NCBI GenBank assembly: GCA_035656635.1
Contig: DASRSD010000134.1
Location: 1-53,012, forward strand
DNA length: 53,012 nucleotides
Direction: 5' to 3'
Origin: Pirellulales bacterium
Lineage (GTDB): Bacteria > Planctomycetota > Planctomycetia > Pirellulales > JADZDJ01
This document shows positions 34,229 through 43,723 of the stretch, one piece after another (positions within the stretch are counted from its first letter, which is position 1; each line of letters starts with the position of its first letter). The position numbers and the translations under genes are program-made. The notes beneath the pieces were generated by a model, which worked only from the letters and a program-made list of their open reading frames with translations, was not told where the DNA came from and made no database searches.

Positions 34229-35574
34229 AGCAACACCTCAGCGATCGGCTTGGCAACTGGATCAACAATGCGGATGGGCCGACCCAAGTTCGAATCGTTT
34301 TGTTGCATCGGGTCCATTCCCAGAGCCGTGCATACCGTCGCCAAAAGATCGGGCACGGTAACGGGATGATCGGTCACGGTCATGCCATCGTCGCTTGTTT
34401 TTCCGATGACTTGGCCGCCTCGAATTCCTCCCCCAGCCAATACGCTACTGTATGCTTGCGGATAGTGATCTCGCCCGCCAGCGGAGTTAATTTGCGGCGT
34501 GCGTCCGAATTCTCCCATCCACACAATCAAAGTGCTATCGAGCAGACCGCGCTGATCGAGCTCCTTCATCAAGGTTGCCCAAGCGGGGTCGAGCACACCG
34601 GAAAGCTTGCGAACGCCTTCAAAATTGTCGGTATGAGTGTCCCAACCAGCGCCAGCGCCATCGATGGTACTCAAGGTCACTTCAACAAACGGCACGCCCC
34701 GTTCCACAAGCCGTCGAGCTAGCAAGCAACCTTGGCCAAACCGGGTTCGTCCATAAGCATCGCGTACTTCAGCCGGCTCTTCTTCCAGCTTGAAGGCGGC
34801 AGCCAATTTGCTTTGCATTAACTCGACTGCCCTTTGGTATGCGGCTTGGTAGCTGCTGGCTGGCGCATCGGGATGATTTTTCAAAAAGCCGGCGTTGAGC
34901 GTATTGAGCAGCTTTAATCGCGAATTCACAATCTCAGGTTGAATTTCCGTCGGCGGCGCAATGTCGTCCACTTCCAGTTGGGCAGCATCTTTGCCAGCCG
35001 CAGCCTTTTCGCCGACAATCAGCGGCGCGTAACCTGCACCTAAAAAGCCGGCGCTGTAAGCAGCCGGACTGAGCGCCCGGTTAGGAGCAATGCTAACAAA
35101 ATTGGGTAGCTCCGCGTCGGGCCGGCCGAGTTCCTTGGCCACCAACGAACCCAGTGTGGGGTAGTGAATGGGACCAGCGGGAACGTAGCCGGTACGAACA
35201 TACGCCGTGGCGCGGCCGTGATCGCCTTCTTTGGCGGTCATCGAACGGACAATCGCCATCCGCTTGGTCCATTGTGCGAGTTGCGGCAAATGCTCACTGA
35301 TTTTAACGCCGTCGGCAGCGGTGGAAACATCTTTGAATAATCCACCGTTGCGTGAGCCAGGCTTTAAATCGAAGGTATCCATCTGGCTGGGGCCGCCGTT
35401 CATCCATAGCAAGATGCAAGAGCGGTGACGGTTCTTATCGTCAGCCGCAGCATGCGCCAGCGCTTCGAACCAACCACTGGCAGATATTCCTACAGCTCCC
35501 GTAAGCGACAGCCGCAACAGATCGCGACGCGAAAACGGTCCGGCAAAGCGGTGCAAATTGTGAATGCCGCACAT
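34225..35574 (-). CDS. DUF1501 family protein, Tat-exported
   Basis: 449 residues. SRRDLLRLSLTGAVGIS near residue 15 is a twin-arginine signal. The body has the alkaline-phosphatase-superfamily look of DUF1501: ILLWMNGGPSQMDTFDLKPG, HLPQLAQWTKRMAIVRSMT, GDHGRATAYVRTGY, LVERGVPFVEVTLS, IVWMGEFGRTPQIN and GRDHYPQAYSSVLAGGG. DUF1501 proteins are almost always paired with DUF1549/DUF1553 proteins in planctomycetes, as here (that gene lies 50 bases upstream). The function of the pair is not established; sulfatase-like hydrolysis or surface glycan processing is often proposed. Followed with a four-base overlap by the EF-hand gene. Confidence 0.94.
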   Translation of the reverse strand: MCGIHNLHRFAGPFSRRDLLRLSLTGAVGISASGWFEALAHAAADDKNRHRSCILLWMNGGPSQMDTFDLKPGSRNGGLFKDVSTAADGVKISEHLPQLAQWTKRMAIVRSMTAKEGDHGRATAYVRTGYVPAGPIHYPTLGSLVAKELGRPDAELPNFVSIAPNRALSPAAYSAGFLGAGYAPLIVGEKAAAGKDAAQLEVDDIAPPTEIQPEIVNSRLKLLNTLNAGFLKNHPDAPASSYQAAYQRAVELMQSKLAAAFKLEEEPAEVRDAYGRTRFGQGCLLARRLVERGVPFVEVTLSTIDGAGAGWDTHTDNFEGVRKLSGVLDPAWATLMKELDQRGLLDSTLIVWMGEFGRTPQINSAGGRDHYPQAYSSVLAGGGIRGGQVIGKTSDDGMTVTDHPVTVPDLLATVCTALGMDPMQQNDSNLGRPIRIVDPVAKPIAEVLL

Positions 35575-35624
35575 AAATGTCCTCGCGATGGGAGAATGCT
35601 CGAAGCAAGATCTGCTTGACGAAG

Positions 35625-37382
35625 TTAATGGTTCAACACAAACTCAGCGCTATTTAGTAGCGACCAAAACATGTCGGCCAGGGCTGATTTTTCGTCGTGC
35701 TTGGGCGTACTCGAAAGGTAAGCCGACAATTGCTCCATCTCCGAGGCATCGGGCCGACGGCTTAAAGCCGACAGAAAGAGCATTTCGATTCGGCCTTTTG
35801 TATCCAAGTACGGGGCATCGGCAATTGAAGCAAACACGCGACTAGCCTTCAAATCGGTTGCGTCGGTCACATATTTGCCGTTCATCAAGGCTAGTGCCTG
35901 CAAGATGGTTGTCGGTGCTTCGGTTTGAGGCACACTGTTATCGTTGAATCGAGTTTGAAAATCATCTCGCGCTGTCGGCTCCAATTGAGTTGCTTGCGTC
36001 GCCTGTCCGCCACCAGTCTGGAAGCCGGTGGCTTGTACAAAACTGGCAAAAAGCTGGTCGCCGCTCATCCGCCGCAACGGCATGCGTGCGAACAACGCCA
36101 ATTGCTGATCGTTCGGCTTGTCGCTGGTCTCACTCGAGAGCTGGTAAGCCCGAGTAGCCGTGATCACCCGAATTAAATACTTGATGTCGTAACCATGTAG
36201 CACAAACTGTTGAGCCAATTCATCAAATACTTGCGGTTGCGAGGGAGGGCCGGCTGTATCCAAATGATCGACGGGGCTAACCAGGCCGCGGCCGAAGAAG
36301 TGATCCCATAAACGGTTTACCGCTGCTCGGGTGAACAATGGATTGGACGAATTCACGATCCACTGAGCCAACACTTCGCGTTTGGATTGGTCCGCCTTCC
36401 GATTGGGTGTTGTCCCATCAAGAAATTGCGGCTTTACGACAATTTTTGTGTCTGGAATAGTCAGGCTGTCTGCATTGTCCATCGCCACCAGATTAACGAG
36501 CGTCGCTAAGGTCGACGGTTTTTCGGCCGCCATAGCCGCTTCATTGCTAATATCTTTGAAGAACGTCGCCATTTGCCAGAACTGCTCGCGCTTCCAACTA
36601 GCGAAGGGGTGGTTGTGGCATTGTGCACATTGCAACTGAATTCCCAAAAATACGCGCGAAGTACTCGCTGCTAATTGCTCGGGTTTAAAATCGGCGGCTA
36701 GATAAAAGGCTGCCGGGCTGGGTTCGTTAAAATCGGTGTTGGCCTGCTGCACACGGGCGGTAATTAACTCCCGCGCCATTTTGTCGTACGGCATATTTAC
36801 CGCAAATCGCAGCCGCAGCCAGTTTTCCAAGGCCGCCGCTTGAGCCCGAATTTCCGGGTTTGCAGAACCGGCCAGCAATAAATCGCGCCACGCGTTGGCA
36901 AAATTTTCTGCCCAAGCGCCGCGCTGAAGCAAATTGTCGACCAGTTGTGTACGCTTATCCGCATGGGCATCGTCCACAAATTCCAGAGTTTCGGCCACGG
37001 ATGGAATGCGCCCAATCAAATCCAGATAAGCGCGCCGCACAAATTCAGAATCGGTCGTGAACGGAGCAGGTTCTACGCCGGCGGATTTCCACGCGGCAGC
37101 CAACAACCCGTCGATGCGGGCGGCCATTTGGTCGGCATTGATGGGCTCGACATCTGCCAAAGTGCTGGACGTGCCACTCGGGTAAAGAGCCGAATTTTCC
37201 GTCGACCAGGGTTCAGCCGTGCTGGCTTTTTTTTCGGGCTTTTCGCTGTTGGTTGATGCTGCTTCCTCAGCCAGCAATTTGTATCCCAGTACTAGTGTGC
37301 TGACAAAGCATACGCACAGTGACAGCCACTGCGGCTTTAACGCCCGCAGCAACACAGGCTTTTTAGAAATCATTCGCCGCAT
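35625..37382 (-). CDS. DUF1549/DUF1553 domain protein with CxxCH motif
   Basis: 585 residues when started at 37382 (MRRMISKKP), where GGAGG lies seven bases upstream. The same frame is open to 37499 without such a site. An N-terminal transmembrane/signal helix (about 19-38) precedes DUF1549 (about 80-285; FVRRAYLDLIGRIPS, CAQCHNHPFASWKREQFW) and DUF1553 (about 340-580; VNRLWDHFFGRGLVSPVDHLD, YDIKYLIRVITATRAYQLSS, MNGKYV). CAQCH (252-256) is a possible c-type heme attachment site. No separate PSD1 cytochrome domain is present, so this is the short version of the family. First gene of the three-gene operon with DUF1501 and the EF-hand protein. Confidence 0.93.
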   Translation of the reverse strand: MRRMISKKPVLLRALKPQWLSLCVCFVSTLVLGYKLLAEEAASTNSEKPEKKASTAEPWSTENSALYPSGTSSTLADVEPINADQMAARIDGLLAAAWKSAGVEPAPFTTDSEFVRRAYLDLIGRIPSVAETLEFVDDAHADKRTQLVDNLLQRGAWAENFANAWRDLLLAGSANPEIRAQAAALENWLRLRFAVNMPYDKMARELITARVQQANTDFNEPSPAAFYLAADFKPEQLAASTSRVFLGIQLQCAQCHNHPFASWKREQFWQMATFFKDISNEAAMAAEKPSTLATLVNLVAMDNADSLTIPDTKIVVKPQFLDGTTPNRKADQSKREVLAQWIVNSSNPLFTRAAVNRLWDHFFGRGLVSPVDHLDTAGPPSQPQVFDELAQQFVLHGYDIKYLIRVITATRAYQLSSETSDKPNDQQLALFARMPLRRMSGDQLFASFVQATGFQTGGGQATQATQLEPTARDDFQTRFNDNSVPQTEAPTTILQALALMNGKYVTDATDLKASRVFASIADAPYLDTKGRIEMLFLSALSRRPDASEMEQLSAYLSSTPKHDEKSALADMFWSLLNSAEFVLNH

Positions 37383-37617
37383 CGGCCGCCCTCCGACGGT
37401 TTTAGAAAACGGAGGTTTACCAGAGGACATTATTGTAACAAATCTTCCGAAATTCTCAATTCTAGCTTCGCGCCGGCCCAATTTAGTTGCAAACTGCACG
37501 AACTCTCATTTAGGATGGGCGGATAGCTACCCGGTTCAAATTTGCTGTATATTCCGAGTTTGCTCGGGGAAGTGCAGTATTCTCCGCTTCAATTACACAT
37601 GCTTCGGGGCTAATACT

Positions 37618-39699
37618 ATGCGCCAGGTAAAGGAGTTCCTGCTGGTTTGGGCAATTTTCATTTCCGCAGTTGCCATGGCTACCGCACAAGGTGTGATGGT
37701 GGTCAATGGCATGGCGACCACGACAAACGATGTTAACCAGCCGTTCTTGCTATCGACCGTTCCGAGCGATGTGATCGAATCGATTAACGATTACCGCCGA
37801 TATGTCCAGCGATCGCAATGGGAAAAAGCGTTTAAGCAGTTAGAAAAGCTGTACTCTGCAAAAGGCGCTGCGTTAGTGCCCTATAAAGACGGCGTCATGG
37901 TGCCTCCCGCGGGATTGTTGGCGCGGTTATTTGCGGAATTGCCGGACGAAGGAAAGAAAGCTTATCGGTTGTTCAACGATCCCGAAGCCAAAAATGTGCT
38001 TGACCAAGCCCAAGGAAAAGACGAGGCCGAGAAGCTTGCCACGGTTGCCACGCAGTATTTGTACACAACCTCAGGCGACGCAGCTGCCAATCGCTGGGGC
38101 GACTTACAGTTTGAACGAGGGGATTTTTCCGGCGCAATTCAAGCGTGGCGCAGCGTTCTAAAGTTTCGTCCCGACAGCAACATTCCGCCGGCACAGCTGC
38201 TGACCAAAATTGCCATTGCTTTGGCGCGCGAGGGCCGCGGATCCGAGTTTCAACAGGCGCTCGATCAATTGCGCCAGCGGTACGCTGACGCTTCGGTGAT
38301 TCTAGGCGGCAAAAGCGTCCGTGCGGTCGACCACCTGGAAAAACTAACGAGCATGAAAACGGATGACTCGACGACGCCTAATCGGTCGGCGTCGTCGAAT
38401 AAAATTCAGCTCCCAGCCGATACCAAGCCGCTCTGGCAATTCCGCTGGTTCGCGCAGATTAATCCAGTCTTGGGTAATCGAGAAGGCTTGGCAGTGTACG
38501 ACCAAATGTACGGTCGTCAGTATGCGTCTGATTTTGTGCCGCCCGCAACAGTCGACGCAAACCGCGTCTATTCCGACATGGTTGGTTATGACGTAGGGAT
38601 TGATTTGCTCACGGGCAAATTGGCTTGGCGTAGCGCCCGGTTTTTCGATTTGATGAAAAACAATCAAGGGCAAAATCAATTCAATCCCGGACGCAATATG
38701 TTTTTGGAGCAATCGGCGATAGCTTCCTGCGGCGATAAAGTGTGGAGTGTGGCGCGCGACCCGGCGGCCAATCCAAATCAGAACGATGTGCGCTATTATC
38801 TCATCGCCCGAGATCCAACGACGGGCAAGGAGCTATTCAACAGCAAATCGGCCAAAGACGGCTTGAAGGAATGGACCATTACGGGCATGCCCGTGGCAAA
38901 CGATGGGCATATTTACGCTGGCGCTTACAAGCCAAATCAGCCGAGCGAGCTCAACATCTTGTGCATCGACCGGACAGACAACAAGTTGCTATGGAACACA
39001 AAATTGGGGAGCTACAAAACCGATCCGCGCCAAATGTATTACTCGATAACGCGATTGTCCGTTCCGGCGTTATTGCTTTCCGGTGGTTTGCTATATGTCG
39101 ATACGAACGCGGGCACCTTTGTGCAGATGAATCCATCGACCGGAGCGATTGCCTGGGGACTCAACTACGACGCCGAAATTCCCAGCACCGATCGTTATTA
39201 TAATCAGCCGCCGGAGCAAATTACGGTCAGCGATCCGGTAATGCTGGACGGAGTGCTATACATCAAAGGCATGCGCTCTCGACGGCTATATGCGGTCGAT
39301 CCAGAAGACCCCAAGGTTCTTTGGAACCGGCCGGTCTCGCAAAATGCGGTTTTGGCCGGAGTGGATCGGGAGCGAATTTATTTGGGCGGCGAAGAAATCA
39401 CAGCCTACGATCTGAAAACTCAACAACTTCTGTGGTCCAAACCTGTGGCGATGGGCACTAGTTGGGTGCGGCCGTTGATGACGGCGGATCGAATTTACCA
39501 ATTTACGCCGCGCGGCATCTACGAAATTGCGAAATCCAACGGCGACATTGTGCAATTGTTTCGGGGTAAGGACATGGATTCTGTTGGTGGCCGTTTAATG
39601 CTGACGCCGCATGCGTTGCTTGCAATTTCCAACATTGCTATCACCGCTTATCCCATTAACAGCGTTGCCGAGGATGCAGCGTCCTCAGGACCAAAATGA
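37618..39699 (+). CDS. Exported PQQ-like beta-propeller protein with helical N-terminal domain
   Basis: 693 residues. The start at 37618 (MRQVKEFLLVWAIFISAVAMATAQG) gives a clean signal peptide; the frame is open further upstream but that part overlaps the divergent gene. Residues 30-230 are helical, TPR-like (DYRRYVQRSQWEKAFKQLEKLY, ANRWGDLQFERGDFSGAIQAWRSVLKF). From about 260 on, the repeated blade pattern of PQQ-like propellers appears (LLTGKLAWRSARF, DRTDNKLLWNTKLG, MNPSTGAIAWGLNY, VDPEDPKVLWNRPV, YDLKTQQLLWSKPV). No dehydrogenase active-site residues are evident, so it is probably a binding scaffold in the periplasm. Confidence 0.88.
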   Translation: MRQVKEFLLVWAIFISAVAMATAQGVMVVNGMATTTNDVNQPFLLSTVPSDVIESINDYRRYVQRSQWEKAFKQLEKLYSAKGAALVPYKDGVMVPPAGLLARLFAELPDEGKKAYRLFNDPEAKNVLDQAQGKDEAEKLATVATQYLYTTSGDAAANRWGDLQFERGDFSGAIQAWRSVLKFRPDSNIPPAQLLTKIAIALAREGRGSEFQQALDQLRQRYADASVILGGKSVRAVDHLEKLTSMKTDDSTTPNRSASSNKIQLPADTKPLWQFRWFAQINPVLGNREGLAVYDQMYGRQYASDFVPPATVDANRVYSDMVGYDVGIDLLTGKLAWRSARFFDLMKNNQGQNQFNPGRNMFLEQSAIASCGDKVWSVARDPAANPNQNDVRYYLIARDPTTGKELFNSKSAKDGLKEWTITGMPVANDGHIYAGAYKPNQPSELNILCIDRTDNKLLWNTKLGSYKTDPRQMYYSITRLSVPALLLSGGLLYVDTNAGTFVQMNPSTGAIAWGLNYDAEIPSTDRYYNQPPEQITVSDPVMLDGVLYIKGMRSRRLYAVDPEDPKVLWNRPVSQNAVLAGVDRERIYLGGEEITAYDLKTQQLLWSKPVAMGTSWVRPLMTADRIYQFTPRGIYEIAKSNGDIVQLFRGKDMDSVGGRLMLTPHALLAISNIAITAYPINSVAEDAASSGPK

Positions 39700-39822
39700 G
39701 AATTCGCCAGAAAGAGCCTTTACCCGTAATTTGATTGCCAACCTCCGTTTTTGCACTGCATAAACTTTCTGGACGTTTGATATTCCTGCAACGATCTCTT
39801 CATTTGCTCAATTGGGATTACG

Positions 39823-40665
39823 ATGAAACCTCATTTCTGCATTCTGCTGGCTGGATTATTGTTGTTCGGACTTTGCAAAGTAGCTGCCGCCGATGATCCG
39901 GGTATTTCGGTATCTGCGGTGGGCGAATCGTCGATCAAACCCAACCGATTGGAAATTGAAATAAAAGCAGCGGCTTCCGCGGAACTTACAGGCGACGCCG
40001 TCGTCAAATATCGTGACGCTTTGCGCCGGGCCAAGGAGGCATTCGAGAAGCTCAAAATTGAAAAGCTCGAACTCGTGGATCGTGGGATGAACGTTGCGAA
40101 CAATGCCGCCGGAGGAAATAACAACATGATCAACCTGGGCGGCGGAAATCCACAAGCGACCGCCAAGCCCGAGGTAAATATTTCCAAGTCATTGCGTCTA
40201 TCAGTCAGCGGCATCGACAAGCTTTCCGAGGAAGATCTGGTGTCGCTGGTGGCAAAACTGCTCGATACGGCCAAGGATGCTGGAGTTTCGGTTGGCGACA
40301 CTACAAGTAATTCGCTGCTGTCGCGAATTAACGGGATGAGCACGCCAGTGGCAATGGTTACCTTTGTGGCCGATGATCCTGCAGGAGCCAGACAAACGGC
40401 TTCGGAAAAAGCATTTGCCCAAGCCAAGCAAAAGGCGCAAAAATTGGCGGAAATGGCTGGCGCTCAACTGGGACCGGTGATTTCGATGGAAGAAGGTATG
40501 GAGGGCTCGAACAAGACGGAATCGCTCCAATCGCGAATGATTGAAATGATTTACGGCGGCGGCGGTGGTGCACCAGATGATCCGCGTCTTACTTCGACGT
40601 TGCTTGTCGATATGCCCGTGCGGGTGAATCTTCGCGTTCGCTTTGCGTTGGAACCCAAAAAATAG
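39823..40665 (+). CDS. SIMPL/DUF541 exported protein, copy 1
   Basis: 280 residues with a signal peptide (about 1-23, ending VAAA). The SIMPL domain is clear: ISVSAVGESSIKPNRLEIEIK at the start, KAKEAFEKLKIEKLEL in the middle, AFAQAKQKAQKLAEMAGAQLGPVISM near the end, and RVNLRVRFALEPK as the last strand. An Asn/Gly-rich insert (about 90-110) separates the halves. SIMPL proteins form periplasmic oligomers in other bacteria; their role is poorly known. First of three tandem paralogues; the second starts 13 bases after its stop. Confidence 0.9.
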   Translation: MKPHFCILLAGLLLFGLCKVAAADDPGISVSAVGESSIKPNRLEIEIKAAASAELTGDAVVKYRDALRRAKEAFEKLKIEKLELVDRGMNVANNAAGGNNNMINLGGGNPQATAKPEVNISKSLRLSVSGIDKLSEEDLVSLVAKLLDTAKDAGVSVGDTTSNSLLSRINGMSTPVAMVTFVADDPAGARQTASEKAFAQAKQKAQKLAEMAGAQLGPVISMEEGMEGSNKTESLQSRMIEMIYGGGGGAPDDPRLTSTLLVDMPVRVNLRVRFALEPKK

Positions 40666-40678
40666 TGGGGACAAGAAA

Positions 40679-41605
40679 ATGAAATGGAGTTTATGGACTT
40701 TTGCCGTCCTCGGCATATTCCTGCTCTTTAACAGCACGCATCTGGCGTGGGCTCAGGAGGTCAATTCGCCCGCGAACAGCATCACTGTTTCCGGTTCGGG
40801 CGAGACCATGGTGAAGCCGAATAAGTTGGAGATCGAAATCAAAACGTCGGTTTCTGCGGAACTGACCGGCGACGCCGTGGTTAAGTATCGGGATGCACTG
40901 CACCGCGCTAAAGAGACCGTCGAGAAATTGAAAATCGAGAATTTGCGGGTTGTCGACCAAGGGGTTGCCGTCACCAGTGCTGGAGTTGGTGCTGGAAGCA
41001 CTCCCACGGCAGTTCCTGTTGGCGCATTTATCGCGCAGGGCGGAAGCGGCAATAACATCAAGCAGGAAGTGGGCATCAGTAAATCTTGGAAGCTAACCGT
41101 TAGCGGCATCGATAAATTGCCGGAGGAAGAAGTGATTGCCCTGGTGGCGAAGTTTCTCGACGTGATTAAGGACGCTGGCTTGGCTGCGGGAAGCTCCAAT
41201 CCCACTGGCGAGACTGGTCCCGATGGCCAGCCATTGGCTAGTCCGTTGGTTACATTCGTTGCCGATGATGTGACGTCTGCCCATAGGAAGGCTGTCGAAC
41301 AGGCCTTCCAGCACGCCAAAGAAAAGGCTCAGCAAGTCGCTGAATTGACCGGTGGACATTTAGGAGCAGCTACCACCGTGGACGAAACCACACCGTTGGC
41401 ATCCAATAATAATGATGAGTCGGCGGCATTGGGCATGCTTTCAGCCATTTATTCCGGCGGAACCGTGGGAGGCGACGATGCGTCGTTGAAATCCACAATG
41501 CTTTCGGAACTTCCGTTGCGGGTGAGCCTCCGTGTCCGCTTTGCACTAATTCCTAGCAATTCACAAACGAACACCACATCCATTTCCAGCGGGACCACAA
41601 AATGA
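40679..41605 (+). CDS. SIMPL/DUF541 exported protein, copy 2
   Basis: 308 residues from the ATG at 40679 (MKWSLWTFAVLGIFLLF), which gives a proper signal peptide; the longer frame from 40643 overlaps the previous gene. The mature part repeats the copy 1 pattern almost motif for motif: ITVSGSGETMVKPNKLEIEIKTS, SAELTGDAVVKYRDAL, AFQHAKEKAQQVAELTGGHLG and LRVSLRVRFALIPS. 'SAELTGDAVVKYRDAL' is shared with copy 1 without change, so the two are recent duplicates. A Gly/Ala/Pro-rich insert replaces the Asn/Gly insert. It overlaps copy 3 by four bases. Confidence 0.9.
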   Translation: MKWSLWTFAVLGIFLLFNSTHLAWAQEVNSPANSITVSGSGETMVKPNKLEIEIKTSVSAELTGDAVVKYRDALHRAKETVEKLKIENLRVVDQGVAVTSAGVGAGSTPTAVPVGAFIAQGGSGNNIKQEVGISKSWKLTVSGIDKLPEEEVIALVAKFLDVIKDAGLAAGSSNPTGETGPDGQPLASPLVTFVADDVTSAHRKAVEQAFQHAKEKAQQVAELTGGHLGAATTVDETTPLASNNNDESAALGMLSAIYSGGTVGGDDASLKSTMLSELPLRVSLRVRFALIPSNSQTNTTSISSGTTK

Positions 41606-42504
41606 AAACCAGAATGCTTCCGATTGTCGCAATTGCAGGTTTGTCGCTGGTTGCCTTGCAGTCAGCAAGGGCACAAGTTGGTGGTAATGGCATTGGCGTC
41701 AACGGCGCCGGCGAAGTTACTGCCAAGCCCGACACCGTGGAACTTAAATTGCGCGTCTCGGGCGCTGCCGAATTAACTGATGACGCCATTGTGAAACACC
41801 GCGATGCTCGTGATCGTGTGATGAAAGCATTTGAAGGATTGAAACTCGAGAATATGAAGGTGGACGAGGCTAATCTTTCGGTGCACTCTGGCACGTCCAA
41901 AGATCAGGCGCAATTGATCATGCGGGGCATGCCACAAAACAACAATCCCACCCCGCCCCAGGTGGAGGTTACCAGCGTGGTACGCATACGGTTGCAGGGC
42001 ATCGACAAAATACCAACCGACGATTTGATGAAAACTATTGGCAAACTGCTCGATACGGCTAAAGACAGCGGCGCCGCCGTCGGTCCCAGCGATGAAGAAG
42101 TTTCGATGGCTTATCGCTATGGTCGAACCACTTCCAACAACATGGTTCGATTTGTTGTTACGGGGGTCGATCAAATTCGGGAAGCTGCGTATCAAAAAGC
42201 CGCCGCTGATGCCAAAGAACGTGCCGAACGCCTGGCCAAATTGCACGGTTTGAAACTCGGTCCAGTATTATTTGTGCAGGAAAGTTTTGTCTCGGGTGAC
42301 AGTCCCAACAATAATATTCAACAATCGTGGGATGTTTCTTCCTCCGACCAAACACCCCATGGAGAGATCAATAGCGACAGTATGACGGGCGCGGTGTTTC
42401 AAGTGAAACTAGCGGTTCGGTTCGGAATCGAACGAGCCGATAAGACCCAGGAACAAACGTCAACATCTTCAGAATCTCACGTTTCTGCGACCGAGAATAA
42501 ATAG
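41602..42504 (+). CDS. SIMPL/DUF541 exported protein, copy 3
   Basis: 300 residues; signal peptide about 1-24 (ending QSARAQ). The SIMPL pattern is present (IGVNGAGEVTAKPDTVELKLRVSGAAELTDDAIVKHRDA in residues 29-69, AAADAKERAERLAKLHGLKLGPVLFV, FQVKLAVRFGIE). It is more diverged than copies 1 and 2: DTVELKLRV replaces NRLEIEIK. The C-terminus adds a Ser/Thr-rich tail. It starts inside the stop of copy 2 (ATGA), so the three are translated as one operon. Confidence 0.9.
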   Translation: MKTRMLPIVAIAGLSLVALQSARAQVGGNGIGVNGAGEVTAKPDTVELKLRVSGAAELTDDAIVKHRDARDRVMKAFEGLKLENMKVDEANLSVHSGTSKDQAQLIMRGMPQNNNPTPPQVEVTSVVRIRLQGIDKIPTDDLMKTIGKLLDTAKDSGAAVGPSDEEVSMAYRYGRTTSNNMVRFVVTGVDQIREAAYQKAAADAKERAERLAKLHGLKLGPVLFVQESFVSGDSPNNNIQQSWDVSSSDQTPHGEINSDSMTGAVFQVKLAVRFGIERADKTQEQTSTSSESHVSATENK

Positions 42505-42550
42505 CCTGGAAGGCAGAATCTTCAATTGTTCAAATCAAATCCTCAGCAGA

Positions 42551-43669
42551 ATGCCACGGATGAGATTTCCTAAGCCATTAATCTGCTTTTCCTTTGCTTC
42601 CGCGCAATCAGGACGTGGGTTGTGCTGTCTGTTGACGGTATGCATGATTGCCGCGCCGTTGGCGCAAGTTCAACTTGCGCAAGCCGACGAAGTGCTGCCC
42701 AAACACGTTACGCAAGACACCCTTAAGGCCGTTCGCTCCGGGCTGGATTATCTTGCGCGCACTCAAGCCGACGATGGCGCCTGGCGTGAAGGCCAGGGCG
42801 GGCAAGCATATCCTATGGCCATGACAGCCTTAGCCTGCACCGCGCTGTTGGCTAACGGCAACTCGCCTACAAGAGGCCGATATGGAGAACAGCTGAAGCG
42901 CGGTACGGATTACATATTGCAATGCGCCCAAAATAGTAAATCTGGATTGATCACCAGTCCGAGCTCGGAGAACGGCATGCCGATGCACGGCCACGGCTTC
43001 GCCTTGATGTATTTGGCCTCCGTGTATGGTATGGAAACCAATCCCACCAAACACACGGCGATTCACGATGCCGTGATCGCTGGCGTCAACCTTACGGCGC
43101 GAGGTCAAAGTGGGGCGGGGGGGTGGACGTATGTTCCGGGCGGCGGCGATGAAGGATCGGTTACGGTCACTCAAGTTCAGGCATTGCGTGCTGCGCAAAA
43201 TGCCGGCATTCAAGTTCCCAGTGGAACCATCGAAAATGCCATTCGTTATCTTGAGCGCTGTAGCACGCCGGAAGGGGGCATTTGTTACTCGCTGGCATCC
43301 GGGGGCGAAGCTCATTTGCCAATTTCTGCGGCGGCCGTGGCGACCCTGTACAACGCGGGCGAATTCGATTCACCACTCGCCAATCGTTGCTTGGATTTTG
43401 TGTGGCAGCGGTTCGAGGCAATTAACGGCTGGAGCAAGCGCGCCGGTCACGATTATTACACGCATTTGTATGCATCGCAGGCCTTTTACATGGCCGGCGA
43501 CCAGTATTGGGACAAGTATTTTCCGACTACCCGCGATGAGTTGCTAAAAATGCAAAACGCTGGTGAAGGCTCGTGGGATGGGGACGGAATCGGCAAAACT
43601 TACGGTACAGCTATCGCACTTATTATTCTTCAATTACCCTATAAGTTTCTACCCGTTTACCAGCGTTGA
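42551..43669 (+). CDS. Exported prenyltransferase/squalene-cyclase repeat protein
   Basis: 372 residues, with a hydrophobic export segment about 22-45. The mature part is built of alpha/alpha-barrel repeats of the squalene-cyclase type: ALDYLARTQADDGAWR-like (GLDYLARTQADDGAWREGQG), TDYILQCAQ...GLITSP, GVNLTARGQSGAGGWTYVPGG, AIRYLERCSTPEGGICYS and LLKMQNAGEGSWDGDG. The QxxDGAW and GGW elements are present but there is no DxDD cyclase motif, so it is a binding protein rather than an enzyme. It heads the MoxR/BatA operon, as seen in other planctomycetes. Confidence 0.85.
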   Translation: MPRMRFPKPLICFSFASAQSGRGLCCLLTVCMIAAPLAQVQLAQADEVLPKHVTQDTLKAVRSGLDYLARTQADDGAWREGQGGQAYPMAMTALACTALLANGNSPTRGRYGEQLKRGTDYILQCAQNSKSGLITSPSSENGMPMHGHGFALMYLASVYGMETNPTKHTAIHDAVIAGVNLTARGQSGAGGWTYVPGGGDEGSVTVTQVQALRAAQNAGIQVPSGTIENAIRYLERCSTPEGGICYSLASGGEAHLPISAAAVATLYNAGEFDSPLANRCLDFVWQRFEAINGWSKRAGHDYYTHLYASQAFYMAGDQYWDKYFPTTRDELLKMQNAGEGSWDGDGIGKTYGTAIALIILQLPYKFLPVYQR

Positions 43670-43723
43670 GCGGCCGTTTTGTTCAGCCGCAAGATCTGCC
43701 AATCTGAAACGAGGGCCCATAAC

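Noticed and set aside
37219-37617. In-frame upstream extension of the PQQ-propeller gene
   Set aside because: It overlaps the divergent DUF1549 gene and would bury the clear signal peptide starting at 37618.
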